A DNA stretch of 64,000 bases from Caproiciproducens galactitolivorans (GTDB taxonomy: Bacteria > Bacillota > Clostridia > Oscillospirales > Acutalibacteraceae), in NCBI RefSeq assembly GCF_004768785.1, contig NZ_SRMQ01000003.1, positions 62,001-126,000 on the forward strand, given 5' to 3'. Shown here in pieces: positions 1-7,084 of this stretch (positions within the stretch are counted from its first letter, which is position 1; each line of letters opens with the position of its first letter). Made by a program: the position numbers and the translations under genes. The notes under the pieces are model-generated. The model was not told the origin of the DNA, made no database searches, and saw only the letters and a program-made list of their open reading frames with translations.

Positions 1-401
1 CGGTCTGTGAGCGGATTATTATCATTAACCGGGGCAAGCTGGTTGCCGACGGTACACCCGAAAGCCTTTCGCGCAGCTTGAGCGGCGACAGCCGCATTAC
101 CGTCCGGATTGAGGGCGGCGAAAACGAGGTTTCCAAAGCGTTGCGCGGCGTGCCGGATTTTGTTTCGGTGCGGACGCTGGGCGAAAAGGAACCCGGCGTA
201 TTCGAATACAGCGTGGAAGCCTGCGAGGGCTGCGATCCGCGCCGCGCCCTGTTCCGGCTGGCGGCGGAAAACAACTGGCCCATTCTGGAAATGCACAGCG
301 CCGGCCTTTCGCTGGAGGATGTGTTTCTGCGGCTGACCGCCGCGGCCTATATTGAAGACAACACCGGTGAAGAAGCCAGAAAGGAGAGTGAAACAGCGTG
401 A
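1..401 (+). CDS. ABC transporter ATP-binding protein, C-terminal part (5' truncated by window)
   Basis: The reading frame is open from base 3 and has no start inside the window, so only the last 132 or so codons of an ABC ATPase are present. The visible residues resemble the end of a nucleotide-binding domain (ERIIIINRGKLVADGTPESL, the segment after the H-loop), followed by a roughly 100-residue C-terminal domain that ends in the 'LEDVFLRLT' tail common in ABC-2 export ATPases. The stop overlaps the GTG start of the permease, so the two are translationally coupled. With the next three genes this forms a Gld-like ABC export operon. The Walker motifs lie upstream of the window. Confidence 0.85.
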   Translation, partial: VCERIIIINRGKLVADGTPESLSRSLSGDSRITVRIEGGENEVSKALRGVPDFVSVRTLGEKEPGVFEYSVEACEGCDPRRALFRLAAENNWPILEMHSAGLSLEDVFLRLTAAAYIEDNTGEEARKESETA

Positions 402-1102
402 GGGCGATTGTAAAAAGGGAATTAAAGGCCTATTTTATTTCTCCCATCGGGTACGCCTGCATAGCTATCCTGCTGGCGCTTTACGGTTATTATTTTTATC
501 AGGTAATGATGCTCCGTTCCTCCTACTATATCCAGAGCGTCTACAGTACCATGTTTATCTGGAGTATGATGGTGATTCCAATTATCACCATGCGCAGCTT
601 CAGTGAGGAAATTCGCAACCGCACCGACCAGGCGCTGCTTACCGCGCCAGTGGGCGTAACGTCGATTGTGGTTGGCAAATTTCTGGCGGCGGTCGCCGTC
701 TTTGCCATAGCCTTGCTCGGTTCGTTAATTCCGGCCGTTGTAATCGGGCTGCACTCTTCCCTAAGCTGGGCGCATATCTTCGGGAATATCCTCGGCACCC
801 TGTTGTACGGTGCGGGAATGATCGCCGTCGGCATTTACATTTCCAGCCTGACGCAGAGCCAGATCGTCGCCGCCATCTCGACCTTTGGTGTTTCCATCAT
901 TCTCATGGTGGTCAATCAGTTAAACGGTCTGGTTACAGACGAGAATGTCACCAAAGTGATCAACTGGATTTCGTTTGATACGCGCTTTCAGCCGTTTACC
1001 AAGGGAATATTGAATATTCCGAGCATTGTTTTCTTCCTGAGCGTCGCCGCGGTATTTATCTTCCTGACCGCCCGCAAGCTCGAAAGCAAAAGATGGAGCT
1101 AA
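398..1102 (+). CDS. ABC-2 type permease (Gld-like)
   Basis: A 234-residue integral membrane protein with about six hydrophobic spans (roughly residues 15-35, 55-75, 95-120, 135-160, 165-185 and 210-228). It has the ABC-2 family motif 'RSFSEEIRNRTDQALLTAPV' after the second span. The GTG start overlaps the stop of the ATPase gene and sits behind AGGAGAG. It would form the channel through the cytoplasmic membrane for the upstream ATPase. The closest described arrangement is GldF of the GldA/F/G system. In Clostridia the substrate is unknown and gliding is not implied. Confidence 0.85.
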   Translation: MRAIVKRELKAYFISPIGYACIAILLALYGYYFYQVMMLRSSYYIQSVYSTMFIWSMMVIPIITMRSFSEEIRNRTDQALLTAPVGVTSIVVGKFLAAVAVFAIALLGSLIPAVVIGLHSSLSWAHIFGNILGTLLYGAGMIAVGIYISSLTQSQIVAAISTFGVSIILMVVNQLNGLVTDENVTKVINWISFDTRFQPFTKGILNIPSIVFFLSVAAVFIFLTARKLESKRWS

Positions 1103-1115
1103 GGAGGGTAGACAG

Positions 1116-2741
1116 ATGACGAACGAAAACAAGAAGAATCCTGCTTCCCCCGTAACGGAGGAAGCTTCCCAGCCCGCAGCGGAAACGGCCGCCAAAGAAA
1201 CGGCGCAGGCTGAGGAAAAATCAGGGAAAAAATCCAAGAAACCCAAAAAGGCAAAAAAGAACCGCCGTTCCTTCAAAGAGGTTGTAAAAACGGAAAAATT
1301 CCGTCGTAGCGGAATTTCCGCCGCGTTTACCGCGGGTTTTATCGTTGTGGTGATCTTGATTAATGTGATCGTCGGCCTGCTGGGCGAGCGGTATCCGTCC
1401 ATGAACGTCGACCTTACAAAGAACCACACGAATACACTTTCCACACAAGCCGCGTCGATTGTGGATAAAGTGAAGACTCCAGTTACGATTTATATTATTG
1501 CAACCGAGTCGCAGACAAAAAGCGACCGGATTATCGCCGGGTACAGCCAGGTGGGCGAGCTTGCCGCCAAAATGGCGGAGCGGAACCGGAATATCAGCGT
1601 AAAGTATATTGATCTGGATACCAACCCGACTTTTGCAAGCGATTACCGGTCCGACAATATTACTGTCGGCAATGTGATCATCCGGTCGGATAAGCGTTAC
1701 CGCGTGCTCACCGTTACGGATCTGTTCAATGTTTCCTATAATCCGGACGGGACCATGGGTGGCACCTCCATGGTGGACAGCGCGCTTGCTTCTGGTTTGA
1801 ACTCGGTTATTTCGGAATCGGTTTCCATCGCCGCGTTCGACACCGGCCACAGCGAACAGATGGATACCACAACCTATAAAAAGCTTTTAAGCAACAACAG
1901 CTTTGAAACCAAGGATTTCAACCTGCTGACGGACGCCATTCCTACGGGTGCGCGGCTGGTGGTTCTTGGTTGCCCGACAACCGATTATACGGATTCGGAA
2001 ATCCAGAAGCTGGACGCATTTTTAAGCAGCAGCTCGCTTGCGGGTGACCGTTCCCTGCTGATTACCTTCCACCCGAGCCAGACCGCCATGCCAAAGCTCT
2101 CCGCTTTCCTGAAGGAGTGGGGAATCAGCGTAACGCCGCAGACAATCGTGGTGGAAAGCGATTCGTCCAAATATTATACGAGCGACCCGAGCTTCATCCT
2201 CTCCAATTTGGAAACCACGCTGGATCTGGGCGGAAGCTCCTCGTACAACAAATACTACACCACGCCGCAGTCCAGCCCGATCAATATTCTGTATGATACA
2301 AAGGGCACAAGACAGACTTATTCCCTTTCCAAATCAAACGATACCTGCTATTTGGTGGATAACAACACCAAGGAGGGCGATAAGCCCGCCAAGGCAGCCT
2401 ATCATACGGGTGTGCTGTCGCAGGATACGGTAAAAGCAGGCGGGAAAGAGTATAAGGCGAATGTTATTGCGCTGGGCAGCACAACGATGTTCAATTCCGA
2501 TATCCTTGCCCCCAACACCTTCGCCAACGCAGCATATCTTGTCGACCTTTCCCGGTACGCCACCGGCACAACCAATGCAACGACCGCCATTACGGAAACG
2601 CCGGTCGATACCAATGTGCAGGATATTGATTTGAGCACCGGAACGAGTATCCTGCTCGGCTTGGGCGTGTTTACCCTCCTGATTCCGCTGACGATCGTAA
2701 TAGCAGGTATCTGCGTTTACCGCAGAAGGAGGCACCTGTAA
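1116..2741 (+). CDS. GldG-family auxiliary component of ABC exporter
   Basis: 541 residues. A Lys/Ala/Glu-rich cytoplasmic N-terminus (residues 1-68, with KKSKKPKKAKKNRR) is followed by one membrane span (about 69-92). A long extracytoplasmic region follows, resembling the GldG/ABC-type uncharacterised domain that begins 'SMNVDLTKNHTNTLS'. A second span near 508-530 ends in a basic tail (YRRRRHL). Two terminal anchors around a large outer domain is the expected GldG topology. It lies 13 bases after the permease and one base before the DUF4340 gene, so all four belong to one transcript. The exported substrate is unknown. Confidence 0.8.
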   Translation: MTNENKKNPASPVTEEASQPAAETAAKETAQAEEKSGKKSKKPKKAKKNRRSFKEVVKTEKFRRSGISAAFTAGFIVVVILINVIVGLLGERYPSMNVDLTKNHTNTLSTQAASIVDKVKTPVTIYIIATESQTKSDRIIAGYSQVGELAAKMAERNRNISVKYIDLDTNPTFASDYRSDNITVGNVIIRSDKRYRVLTVTDLFNVSYNPDGTMGGTSMVDSALASGLNSVISESVSIAAFDTGHSEQMDTTTYKKLLSNNSFETKDFNLLTDAIPTGARLVVLGCPTTDYTDSEIQKLDAFLSSSSLAGDRSLLITFHPSQTAMPKLSAFLKEWGISVTPQTIVVESDSSKYYTSDPSFILSNLETTLDLGGSSSYNKYYTTPQSSPINILYDTKGTRQTYSLSKSNDTCYLVDNNTKEGDKPAKAAYHTGVLSQDTVKAGGKEYKANVIALGSTTMFNSDILAPNTFANAAYLVDLSRYATGTTNATTAITETPVDTNVQDIDLSTGTSILLGLGVFTLLIPLTIVIAGICVYRRRRHL

Positions 2742-2742
2742 T

Positions 2743-4200
2743 ATGAATAAAAATATCCGAAACCTCGCCATCGTTGGAATCAGCGTTGTGGTTTTGGGCG
2801 GGGTTGCCGCCGCGCTTCTGATGACGCAGCCCAAGGGAGGGGACTCCTTTTCCGAGTCCTCAACTTCCACTATCGAGCTTGTTTCCAAAAACAGTTCGGA
2901 CATTACTTCCATGAAAGTGGTCAACCAGAAGGGAAGCTACACTATTCTTCCGTCCGTTAAAAAGAAAACCGCTTCCTCCGGCACATCTTCCGGTGCTTCT
3001 TCCGCCGCGTCGGAGGAGATCACGTTTTACGTAAAGGAGCTGGGGAACATTCCGGCCAATACCTCCGCTGTTTCCCAGGTGGTGCAGAACGGATACAGCC
3101 TGGTTGCCACTAAGAATCTGGGCACCGTTTCCAATTTGGACGATTTCGGGCTGAAAAATCCCAAGGCGACGGTGGAAATCACCTTCAAGGACGGCAGTAC
3201 CTATAATTATAAAATCGGAAATGTTACCGCAACAGACAGCAGCGCATATTACATGTGCGGGCAAAACTCCAACAATGTTTATACGGTGAGTATCGACAGC
3301 GGTCTTCTGGAGGGCAAGGAATATTTTGTAACCAAGGAAATCCTGTCTATCAATAATCCCTCCGGGGAAAATGACTTTACGAAAATCGCGTTGAGCGGCA
3401 AAAATTACGACCAGCCGCTTTTGCTTGGAAAGAGCGGTTCCGATTTGGTCCTTACTTCCCCGGTGAGCGCGAAAACGGATGCCGATAAGCTTAGTGCGAT
3501 TAAAACCGCCCTGACCAGCATGACGGCGGATTCCGTGGAAGCGCTGAACCCCAATGCCGAGGTGCTCAAGCGCTATGGCCTTGATAAACCGTTGGTCGTT
3601 GCGGACTATACGGTAAACAAGCAGAGCTATCAGCTGAAAATCGGCGCAAAAAAAGACACCGGCTATTGGGTTATGCTGGAAAAGGTGCCGGTTATCTATT
3701 TTGTAAAGGATGAAAGTGTCAGCGCGCTGTTAAATGCAAGCGCGTTCAGCTTGCGTAGCAAGAACCTGGTTGCGCCGGAGGTTTCCGAGGTCAAATCGCT
3801 GACGGTTAGTGGAAACGGCGCGCAATATACATTTACGGTTGCCCGGAAAAAGGATGAAACGAAATCCACCGAAGACAAAGCCCAGTACACGTATTCGGTC
3901 ACGGGGAACGACGGGAAAACGCTGGATTACAGCAAGAATTATACGAATTATTTCAAGATCGTCACCAGCTTGCAGATTCTGGAACCCGCCAACGGGAATC
4001 CAACCGGTATCCCCGCGGCGAAGCTGGAATTCGCCTATTTTAACCGGAGCGGTACGGATACCGTGGCGTTTTATAAAAGCGGTGACCGCCGCTATACTGC
4101 GGTGGTGAACGGCTCGGTTTACGGCCTTGTGACGGACGGCGATTTGCAAAAGGTTTTGGACAGCGCGAAAACGCTTCAAAACGGCGGCGCCATTTCCTAA
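2743..4200 (+). CDS. DUF4340 domain membrane-anchored protein
   Basis: 485 residues with an N-terminal membrane anchor (about 8-27) and an extracytoplasmic Ser/Thr-rich body. Two repeated segments (around residues 125-200 and 255-330) share the pattern 'F/YGLKNP...V.YTV...Y.LKIG', which is typical of DUF4340 proteins found beside GldG-like transporters. The start lies immediately after the preceding stop, behind AGAAGGAGG. The biochemical role is unknown; location suggests an accessory of the exporter. A strong terminator follows, so this is the last gene of the operon. Confidence 0.75.
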   Translation: MNKNIRNLAIVGISVVVLGGVAAALLMTQPKGGDSFSESSTSTIELVSKNSSDITSMKVVNQKGSYTILPSVKKKTASSGTSSGASSAASEEITFYVKELGNIPANTSAVSQVVQNGYSLVATKNLGTVSNLDDFGLKNPKATVEITFKDGSTYNYKIGNVTATDSSAYYMCGQNSNNVYTVSIDSGLLEGKEYFVTKEILSINNPSGENDFTKIALSGKNYDQPLLLGKSGSDLVLTSPVSAKTDADKLSAIKTALTSMTADSVEALNPNAEVLKRYGLDKPLVVADYTVNKQSYQLKIGAKKDTGYWVMLEKVPVIYFVKDESVSALLNASAFSLRSKNLVAPEVSEVKSLTVSGNGAQYTFTVARKKDETKSTEDKAQYTYSVTGNDGKTLDYSKNYTNYFKIVTSLQILEPANGNPTGIPAAKLEFAYFNRSGTDTVAFYKSGDRRYTAVVNGSVYGLVTDGDLQKVLDSAKTLQNGGAIS

Positions 4201-4241
4201 GTCCGTCTGGTGTTTAACGCTTTTAGGTCAAATCCTGTTGA

Positions 4242-4274
4242 GCAGGCCCTGCTGCAGTTTTGCGCAGGGCCTGC
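4242..4274 (+). terminator. intrinsic terminator of the Gld-like ABC operon
   Basis: Perfect 11-bp inverted repeat GCAGGCCCTGC / GCAGGGCCTGC (4242-4252 and 4264-4274) with an 11-base loop, followed by TTTCATTT. It lies 40 bases after the DUF4340 stop. Confidence 0.8.
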
Positions 4275-4401
4275 TTTCATTTCCGCCTGTTGGGTGGGGC
4301 TTTTTTGCGTTCCCATTTTGCGCCCGAAGTGCTATAATAAAAAATAACCGCCGTTTTCCATTTGGAAAATGCCGGTTATAATACCTTTGGAGCGGAAAAC
4401 A

Positions 4402-5661
4402 ATGGGACTTGCGGCTGAAAAAATAAAACAGCAGGGAATGAGCCTGTTTAAAAATATTGGTGTTTTTCTAAAATGGATTCTTCTATCCTGTCTGACTGGA
4501 GGGGTGGTCGGCCTTGTCGGAACGGCGTTTTCTTTCTGCCTGAAATTCGTTACCGGATTCCGTACGGCGCATATGGAAATCGTTTATTTTCTGCCCCTCG
4601 CTGGGATTGCGATTGTATTCCTTTACCACGCCTGCAAAGTGACAAGCCCGCAGGGGACGAATCTGGTTCTGCTGGCGGTGCGCTCCACCCGGGAGGTTCC
4701 CCTGCGCATGACGCCGCTGATCTTCATTTCCACCTGTATTACGCATCTGTTTGGCGGTTCGGCCGGGCGCGAGGGCGCGGCGCTCCAAATCGGCGGGAGC
4801 CTTGGCTTTCAGATGGGGCGCTTGTTCGGCCTGGATGAAAAGGATCTGCATGTTATGACGATGTGCGGCATGAGCGCGGCCTTTTCCGCATTGTTCGGCA
4901 CGCCCCTCACCTCCGCCGTATTCGCCATGGAGGTGATCAGCGTCGGGATTATGTATTACGCCGCGCTGGTTCCCTGCGTTACGGCTTCGCTGGTCGGGGC
5001 CGCGGTGGCGGAATCTTTCGGAGCGGCGCCGACCGCCTTTTCCGTTACAGGAATCCCTGCCCCGGAAGCCGCCGCTTTCCTGCGCGTGATATTCCTTGCC
5101 GCGCTTTGTGCGGGCGTAAGCGTTTTGTTATGCTATTCCATGAAATATATTGGGGACTTTTTCCAAAAAAAGCTGAAAAACCCGTATCTTCGTGCCGCCG
5201 CCGGCGGAGCGGCCATGGTGGTGCTGATGCTTGTTTTCGGTACGGATTATCTTGGCGCGGGCATGGAAAGTATTGAAAACGCAATGAACGGAACCGCCAA
5301 GCCGGAAGCCTTCCTGCTGAAAATACTGTTTACCGCGGTCACGCTCGGTGTGGGCTTTAAGGGCGGCGAAATTGTTCCGTCCTTTTTTGCGGGCGCAACG
5401 TTCGGCTGTGCTGCGGGCGGGCTGATCGGCCTTAGCCCGTCGTTCGGCGCTTCGGTCGGCCTGATGGCCGTATTCTGCGGCGTAACCAATTGCCCGCTTA
5501 CTTCGCTGGTGCTCAGCATTGAGCTGTTCGGCGCGACGGGCGCGGTGTTCTATTTCCTCGCCGCCGCTGTCAGTTATATGCTTTCTGGCTACACCGGCCT
5601 TTACAGCCGCCAGAAAATCATGTATTCCAAGTTCCGGCCCGAGTTTATCGGGGGGCAATGA
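4402..5661 (+). CDS. CLC-family chloride channel / anion antiporter
   Basis: About 419 residues from the ATG at 4402, which sits 7 bases behind GGAGCGG; an upstream in-frame ATG at 4369 has no ribosome site. It has the many-helix CLC fold with the signature GGSAGREGAALQIGG, which carries the gating glutamate, and a GTPLTSAVFAMEV helix. Near the C-terminus are 'GGEIVPSFFAGATFG' and 'CGVTNCPLTSLVLSIELFG', the second half of the inverted CLC repeat. The usual GSGIP chloride loop is replaced by 'QGTNLVL', and GREGP by GREGA. Such changes occur in CLC subfamilies that include the fluoride exporters, so fluoride rather than chloride is possible (inference). Monocistronic. Confidence 0.85.
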   Translation: MGLAAEKIKQQGMSLFKNIGVFLKWILLSCLTGGVVGLVGTAFSFCLKFVTGFRTAHMEIVYFLPLAGIAIVFLYHACKVTSPQGTNLVLLAVRSTREVPLRMTPLIFISTCITHLFGGSAGREGAALQIGGSLGFQMGRLFGLDEKDLHVMTMCGMSAAFSALFGTPLTSAVFAMEVISVGIMYYAALVPCVTASLVGAAVAESFGAAPTAFSVTGIPAPEAAAFLRVIFLAALCAGVSVLLCYSMKYIGDFFQKKLKNPYLRAAAGGAAMVVLMLVFGTDYLGAGMESIENAMNGTAKPEAFLLKILFTAVTLGVGFKGGEIVPSFFAGATFGCAAGGLIGLSPSFGASVGLMAVFCGVTNCPLTSLVLSIELFGATGAVFYFLAAAVSYMLSGYTGLYSRQKIMYSKFRPEFIGGQ

Positions 5662-5726
5662 AAGTCTGGAAGATAGCCTAATAGGTTTGGCTTTGAATGG
5701 AGCTTATTTGCTTTTCCTTTTGGTAT

Positions 5727-5785
5727 TAAACCAGCACCCTATTGCTTCAGCATAGCATGCTGGTTCGCAATAGGGTGCTGGTTTA
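5727..5785 (+). terminator. 19-bp perfect hairpin after CLC gene
   Basis: A perfect 19-base inverted repeat (arms 5727-5745 and 5767-5785; core CCAGCACCCTATTGC) around a 21-base loop that contains its own CAGCAT/ATGCTG pairing. It lies 65 bases past the CLC stop. There is only a weak U-tract (ACTTTT), so it may act as a terminator, a transcript stabiliser, or both. Confidence 0.55.
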
Positions 5786-5867
5786 TAGAACTTTTGCAAG
5801 GGATTGAATATAAGTTGTTATATTACGGAATACAAGATGTATCCCAAGTTGCTTTTGTAGTAGAATT

Positions 5868-6064
5868 TTAAGAACGTATTTTAACAGTCATATTTCCAAC
5901 TCCCATGTATGTATCGACCGTAACTTTTTCATTCAAAGTTATTAGGTCTGGAGTGTGAGATAGTTTTAAGTTTTTCTTACTTAATTTATACGAAAAGGGT
6001 TCAGAGCCGCCACCGTCAGGGTTTGCGTCAACACTAACAGAAGCGCTAGACGCAACTTTTTCAT
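5868..6064 (-). pseudogene. small secreted protein gene, apparently frameshifted
   Basis: On the minus strand a consensus-like promoter and a GGAAGG ribosome site precede the ATG at 6064. That ATG opens a signal-peptide-like sequence (MKKLRLALLLVLTQTLTVAA) but stops at 5981 after 27 codons. A second frame, open from 6098 to a stop at 5868 and lacking any start codon, reads as ordinary protein and ends 'EKVTVDTYMGVGNMTVKIRS'. One frameshift near 6005-6015 would join signal peptide and mature part into a secreted protein of about 65 residues. The base composition is much more AT-rich than neighbouring genes. It could be a decayed gene or a sequencing indel. The family is not recognised. Confidence 0.4.
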
Positions 6065-6119
6065 AAGTACTTTTCCTTCCTTTATTTAGTTGATTTCCTC
6101 AACTATTTTCTTTATAAGA

Positions 6120-6147
6120 AGAATACCACATAAAATTTTAATGTCAA
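6120..6147 (-). promoter_or_regulatory. promoter of the small secreted-protein gene
   Basis: Minus-strand TTGACA (6142-6147), a 16-base spacer and TATTCT (6120-6125), about 55 bases upstream of the ATG at 6064. Confidence 0.5.
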
Positions 6148-6441
6148 TATGTAAAATAAGAAAAGAGTGATTCTTTTATGGACTTTCCTACGTCAGCAAA
6201 ATAAATATGGATATTTCTTTTTTGGTATTATTCTATTTCAGTTAGCAGTATTTATAGGCTCGAAAATTTTTCATTTTTCAGATATTTTCAAACGTTTTTT
6301 ATTATTTATAAAGAAGATTTTTGCGTGTACCCGAAAATTAGTTGGGGATACCCGGAGTGCAGGGAGGACTGTTTTTGATATTGAAAAAGTTCAATGCTGT
6401 ACATCCGGCCTTCGGGTAGTCTAAAAAATGTATGAGATGAA

Positions 6442-6473
6442 AAAGAACGTGCCGAAGTTTCGACACGTTCTTT
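6442..6473 (-). terminator. intrinsic terminator (minus strand)
   Basis: Perfect 10-bp stem AAAGAACGTG / CACGTTCTTT (6442-6451, 6464-6473) with an inner CGAA/TTCG pairing. Read on the minus strand it is followed by a T-rich tail (CTTTTTC). It would stop leftward transcription leaving repeat copy A. Confidence 0.65.
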
Positions 6474-6514
6474 GTTAAATATTCTCATATTACTATATAA
6501 ATTCAAAATTTGTG

Positions 6515-6543
6515 TTGCATTATTCCAATAAAAGGGGTATAAT
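6515..6543 (+). promoter_or_regulatory. promoter P2 of repeat copy A
   Basis: TTGCAT (6515-6520), a 17-base spacer and TATAAT (6538-6543). Copy B has the same boxes (TTGCAA, 17, TATAAT) although the flanking sequence has diverged, which suggests selection on the promoter. Confidence 0.6.
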
Positions 6544-6559
6544 CTGCTTGTAAGGCATA

Positions 6560-6666
6560 AAAATATAAAAAGTGCAATGCAGGAACAGGTGCTACCAACA
6601 CCTGCCCCCTGCATACGGAGAAAAGGACTCTCCATACGCAACTGATAGAATCAGCACATTGCGTAT
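6560..6666 (-). ncRNA. candidate antisense RNA of repeat copy A (about 105 nt)
   Basis: From P1 the transcript would start at the ATACGCAA hairpin. It would end after the GCAGG..CCTGC hairpin, which on this strand is followed by a T-rich tract (TGCACTTTTTATATTTTT). It would be fully complementary to the rightward RNA. Sense and antisense transcripts with separate terminators resemble a type I regulatory pair, but no toxin-like ORF was identified. Confidence 0.3.
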
Positions 6667-6669
6667 TCT

Positions 6670-6698
6670 ATTATAACCTCTTTTCCCATTTTTGTACA
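6670..6698 (-). promoter_or_regulatory. possible antisense promoter P1 of repeat copy A
   Basis: Minus strand: TGTACA (6693-6698), 17-base spacer, TATAAT (6670-6675). It points leftward into the same hairpins, convergent with P2. The -35 is weak (4 of 6) and overlaps the P2 terminator hairpin. Confidence 0.4.
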
Positions 6699-6731
6699 GA
6701 GGTTTTTTCGAATTTCGCATTGTGCAGGTAG

Positions 6732-6769
6732 CGTTGTATATGGACAAGGTCCGTGTACAGCGTTTTTTT
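6732..6769 (+). terminator. second rightward terminator in repeat copy A
   Basis: Arms 6732-6745 and 6749-6762 (CGTTGTATATGGAC / GTCCGTGTACAGCG, with G-U pairs) around a 3-base loop, followed by seven T. It backs up the 6675-6708 terminator. Confidence 0.6.
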
Positions 6770-6911
6770 ATGCCTTGCACTCGGGCGGCGAAGTGCTTCA
6801 TTTTGCGGTCCCCAACCAAACAATCTGATTTTTTCCTTCGCCGTCCGACTTTAAAAAACATCTTCACACTCCACTAATTCTCGGTGTGTGCGAAACCATA
6901 TATCGCCATAT

Positions 6912-7048
6912 CCGGCTCCCCGGCAATCCTGCCCCGCCGGGAAAAAGCCGGCACTAACCCAGCGTACGACTTATCTCCATCTCATGGAGATCTGGTGTCC
7001 TTAACTAATGGCGCCCCGGCAATTCAGCCTGCCGGGGCGCCGCATTTT
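6912..7048 (+). other. GC-rich three-hairpin segment between repeat A and pilT
   Basis: It begins at the base where homology with repeat B ends. Hairpin 1 (6912-6951) nests CCGGCT/AGCCGG around CCCGGC/GCCGGG. Hairpin 2 (6973-6991) is ATCTCCAT/ATGGAGAT. Hairpin 3 (7010-7041) is a perfect 12-bp GGCGCCCCGGCA/TGCCGGGGCGCC followed on the plus strand by GCATTTTT. The last is a likely terminator facing rightward against pilT. There is no matching downstream gene on the plus strand, so a riboswitch role is not supported; a structured RNA is possible. Confidence 0.4.
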
Positions 7049-7084
7049 TGCGGGGTTGGGGTGGTGCCCCCATTGCCCAGCTCC

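Larger units (their letters stand above)
6550..6708 (+). ncRNA. candidate small RNA of repeat copy A (about 160 nt)
   Basis: Predicted from promoter P2 to the hairpin-plus-T-run at 6675-6708 (AACCTCT / AGAGGTT, then TTTTTT). In between are three hairpins: GCAGG..CAGGTG/CACCTG..CCTGC (6580-6612), GGAGA/TCTCC (6616-6632) and an ATACGCAA/TTGCGTAT stem enclosing CTGAT/ATCAG (6633-6665). The copies differ mainly in the GGAGA/TCTCC loop and in the 5' single-stranded part, while stems are kept. No known RNA family was recognised. A 6S-like closing stem was looked for and not found. Confidence 0.45.
6515..6911 (+). repeat. inverted repeat copy A (~0.4 kb RNA-like element)
   Basis: This block recurs in opposite orientation at 37818-38211. 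By direct comparison the 284 bases corresponding to 37818-38101 are identical; the remaining ~110 bases differ at scattered sites but keep hairpin stems and a TATAAT. The homology starts exactly at a -35-like TTGCAT (6515) and ends at 6911. It contains no convincing gene. It holds a rightward promoter, three hairpins, two rightward terminators and a possible leftward promoter with its own terminator. Nothing resembling a transposase or terminal inverted repeats was seen. Confidence 0.9.

Noticed and set aside
6167-6424. 85-codon plus-strand frame with a hydrophobic N-terminus
   Set aside because: GTG start without ribosome site, composition like the AT-rich surroundings and no recognisable protein pattern.
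6515-6708. Repeat RNA as 6S RNA, tmRNA, SRP RNA or RNase P RNA
   Set aside because: No long closing stem with central bubble, no tRNA-like ends and no conserved SRP or RNase P signatures were found.
6592-6867. 91-residue basic reading frame (also at 37862-38137) and a 61-residue frame on the other strand within the repeats
   Set aside because: The 91-residue frame ends inside the divergent part of the element, runs through the promoter and hairpins, and has no good ribosome site. Identity of the copies at the DNA level explains the shared translations.
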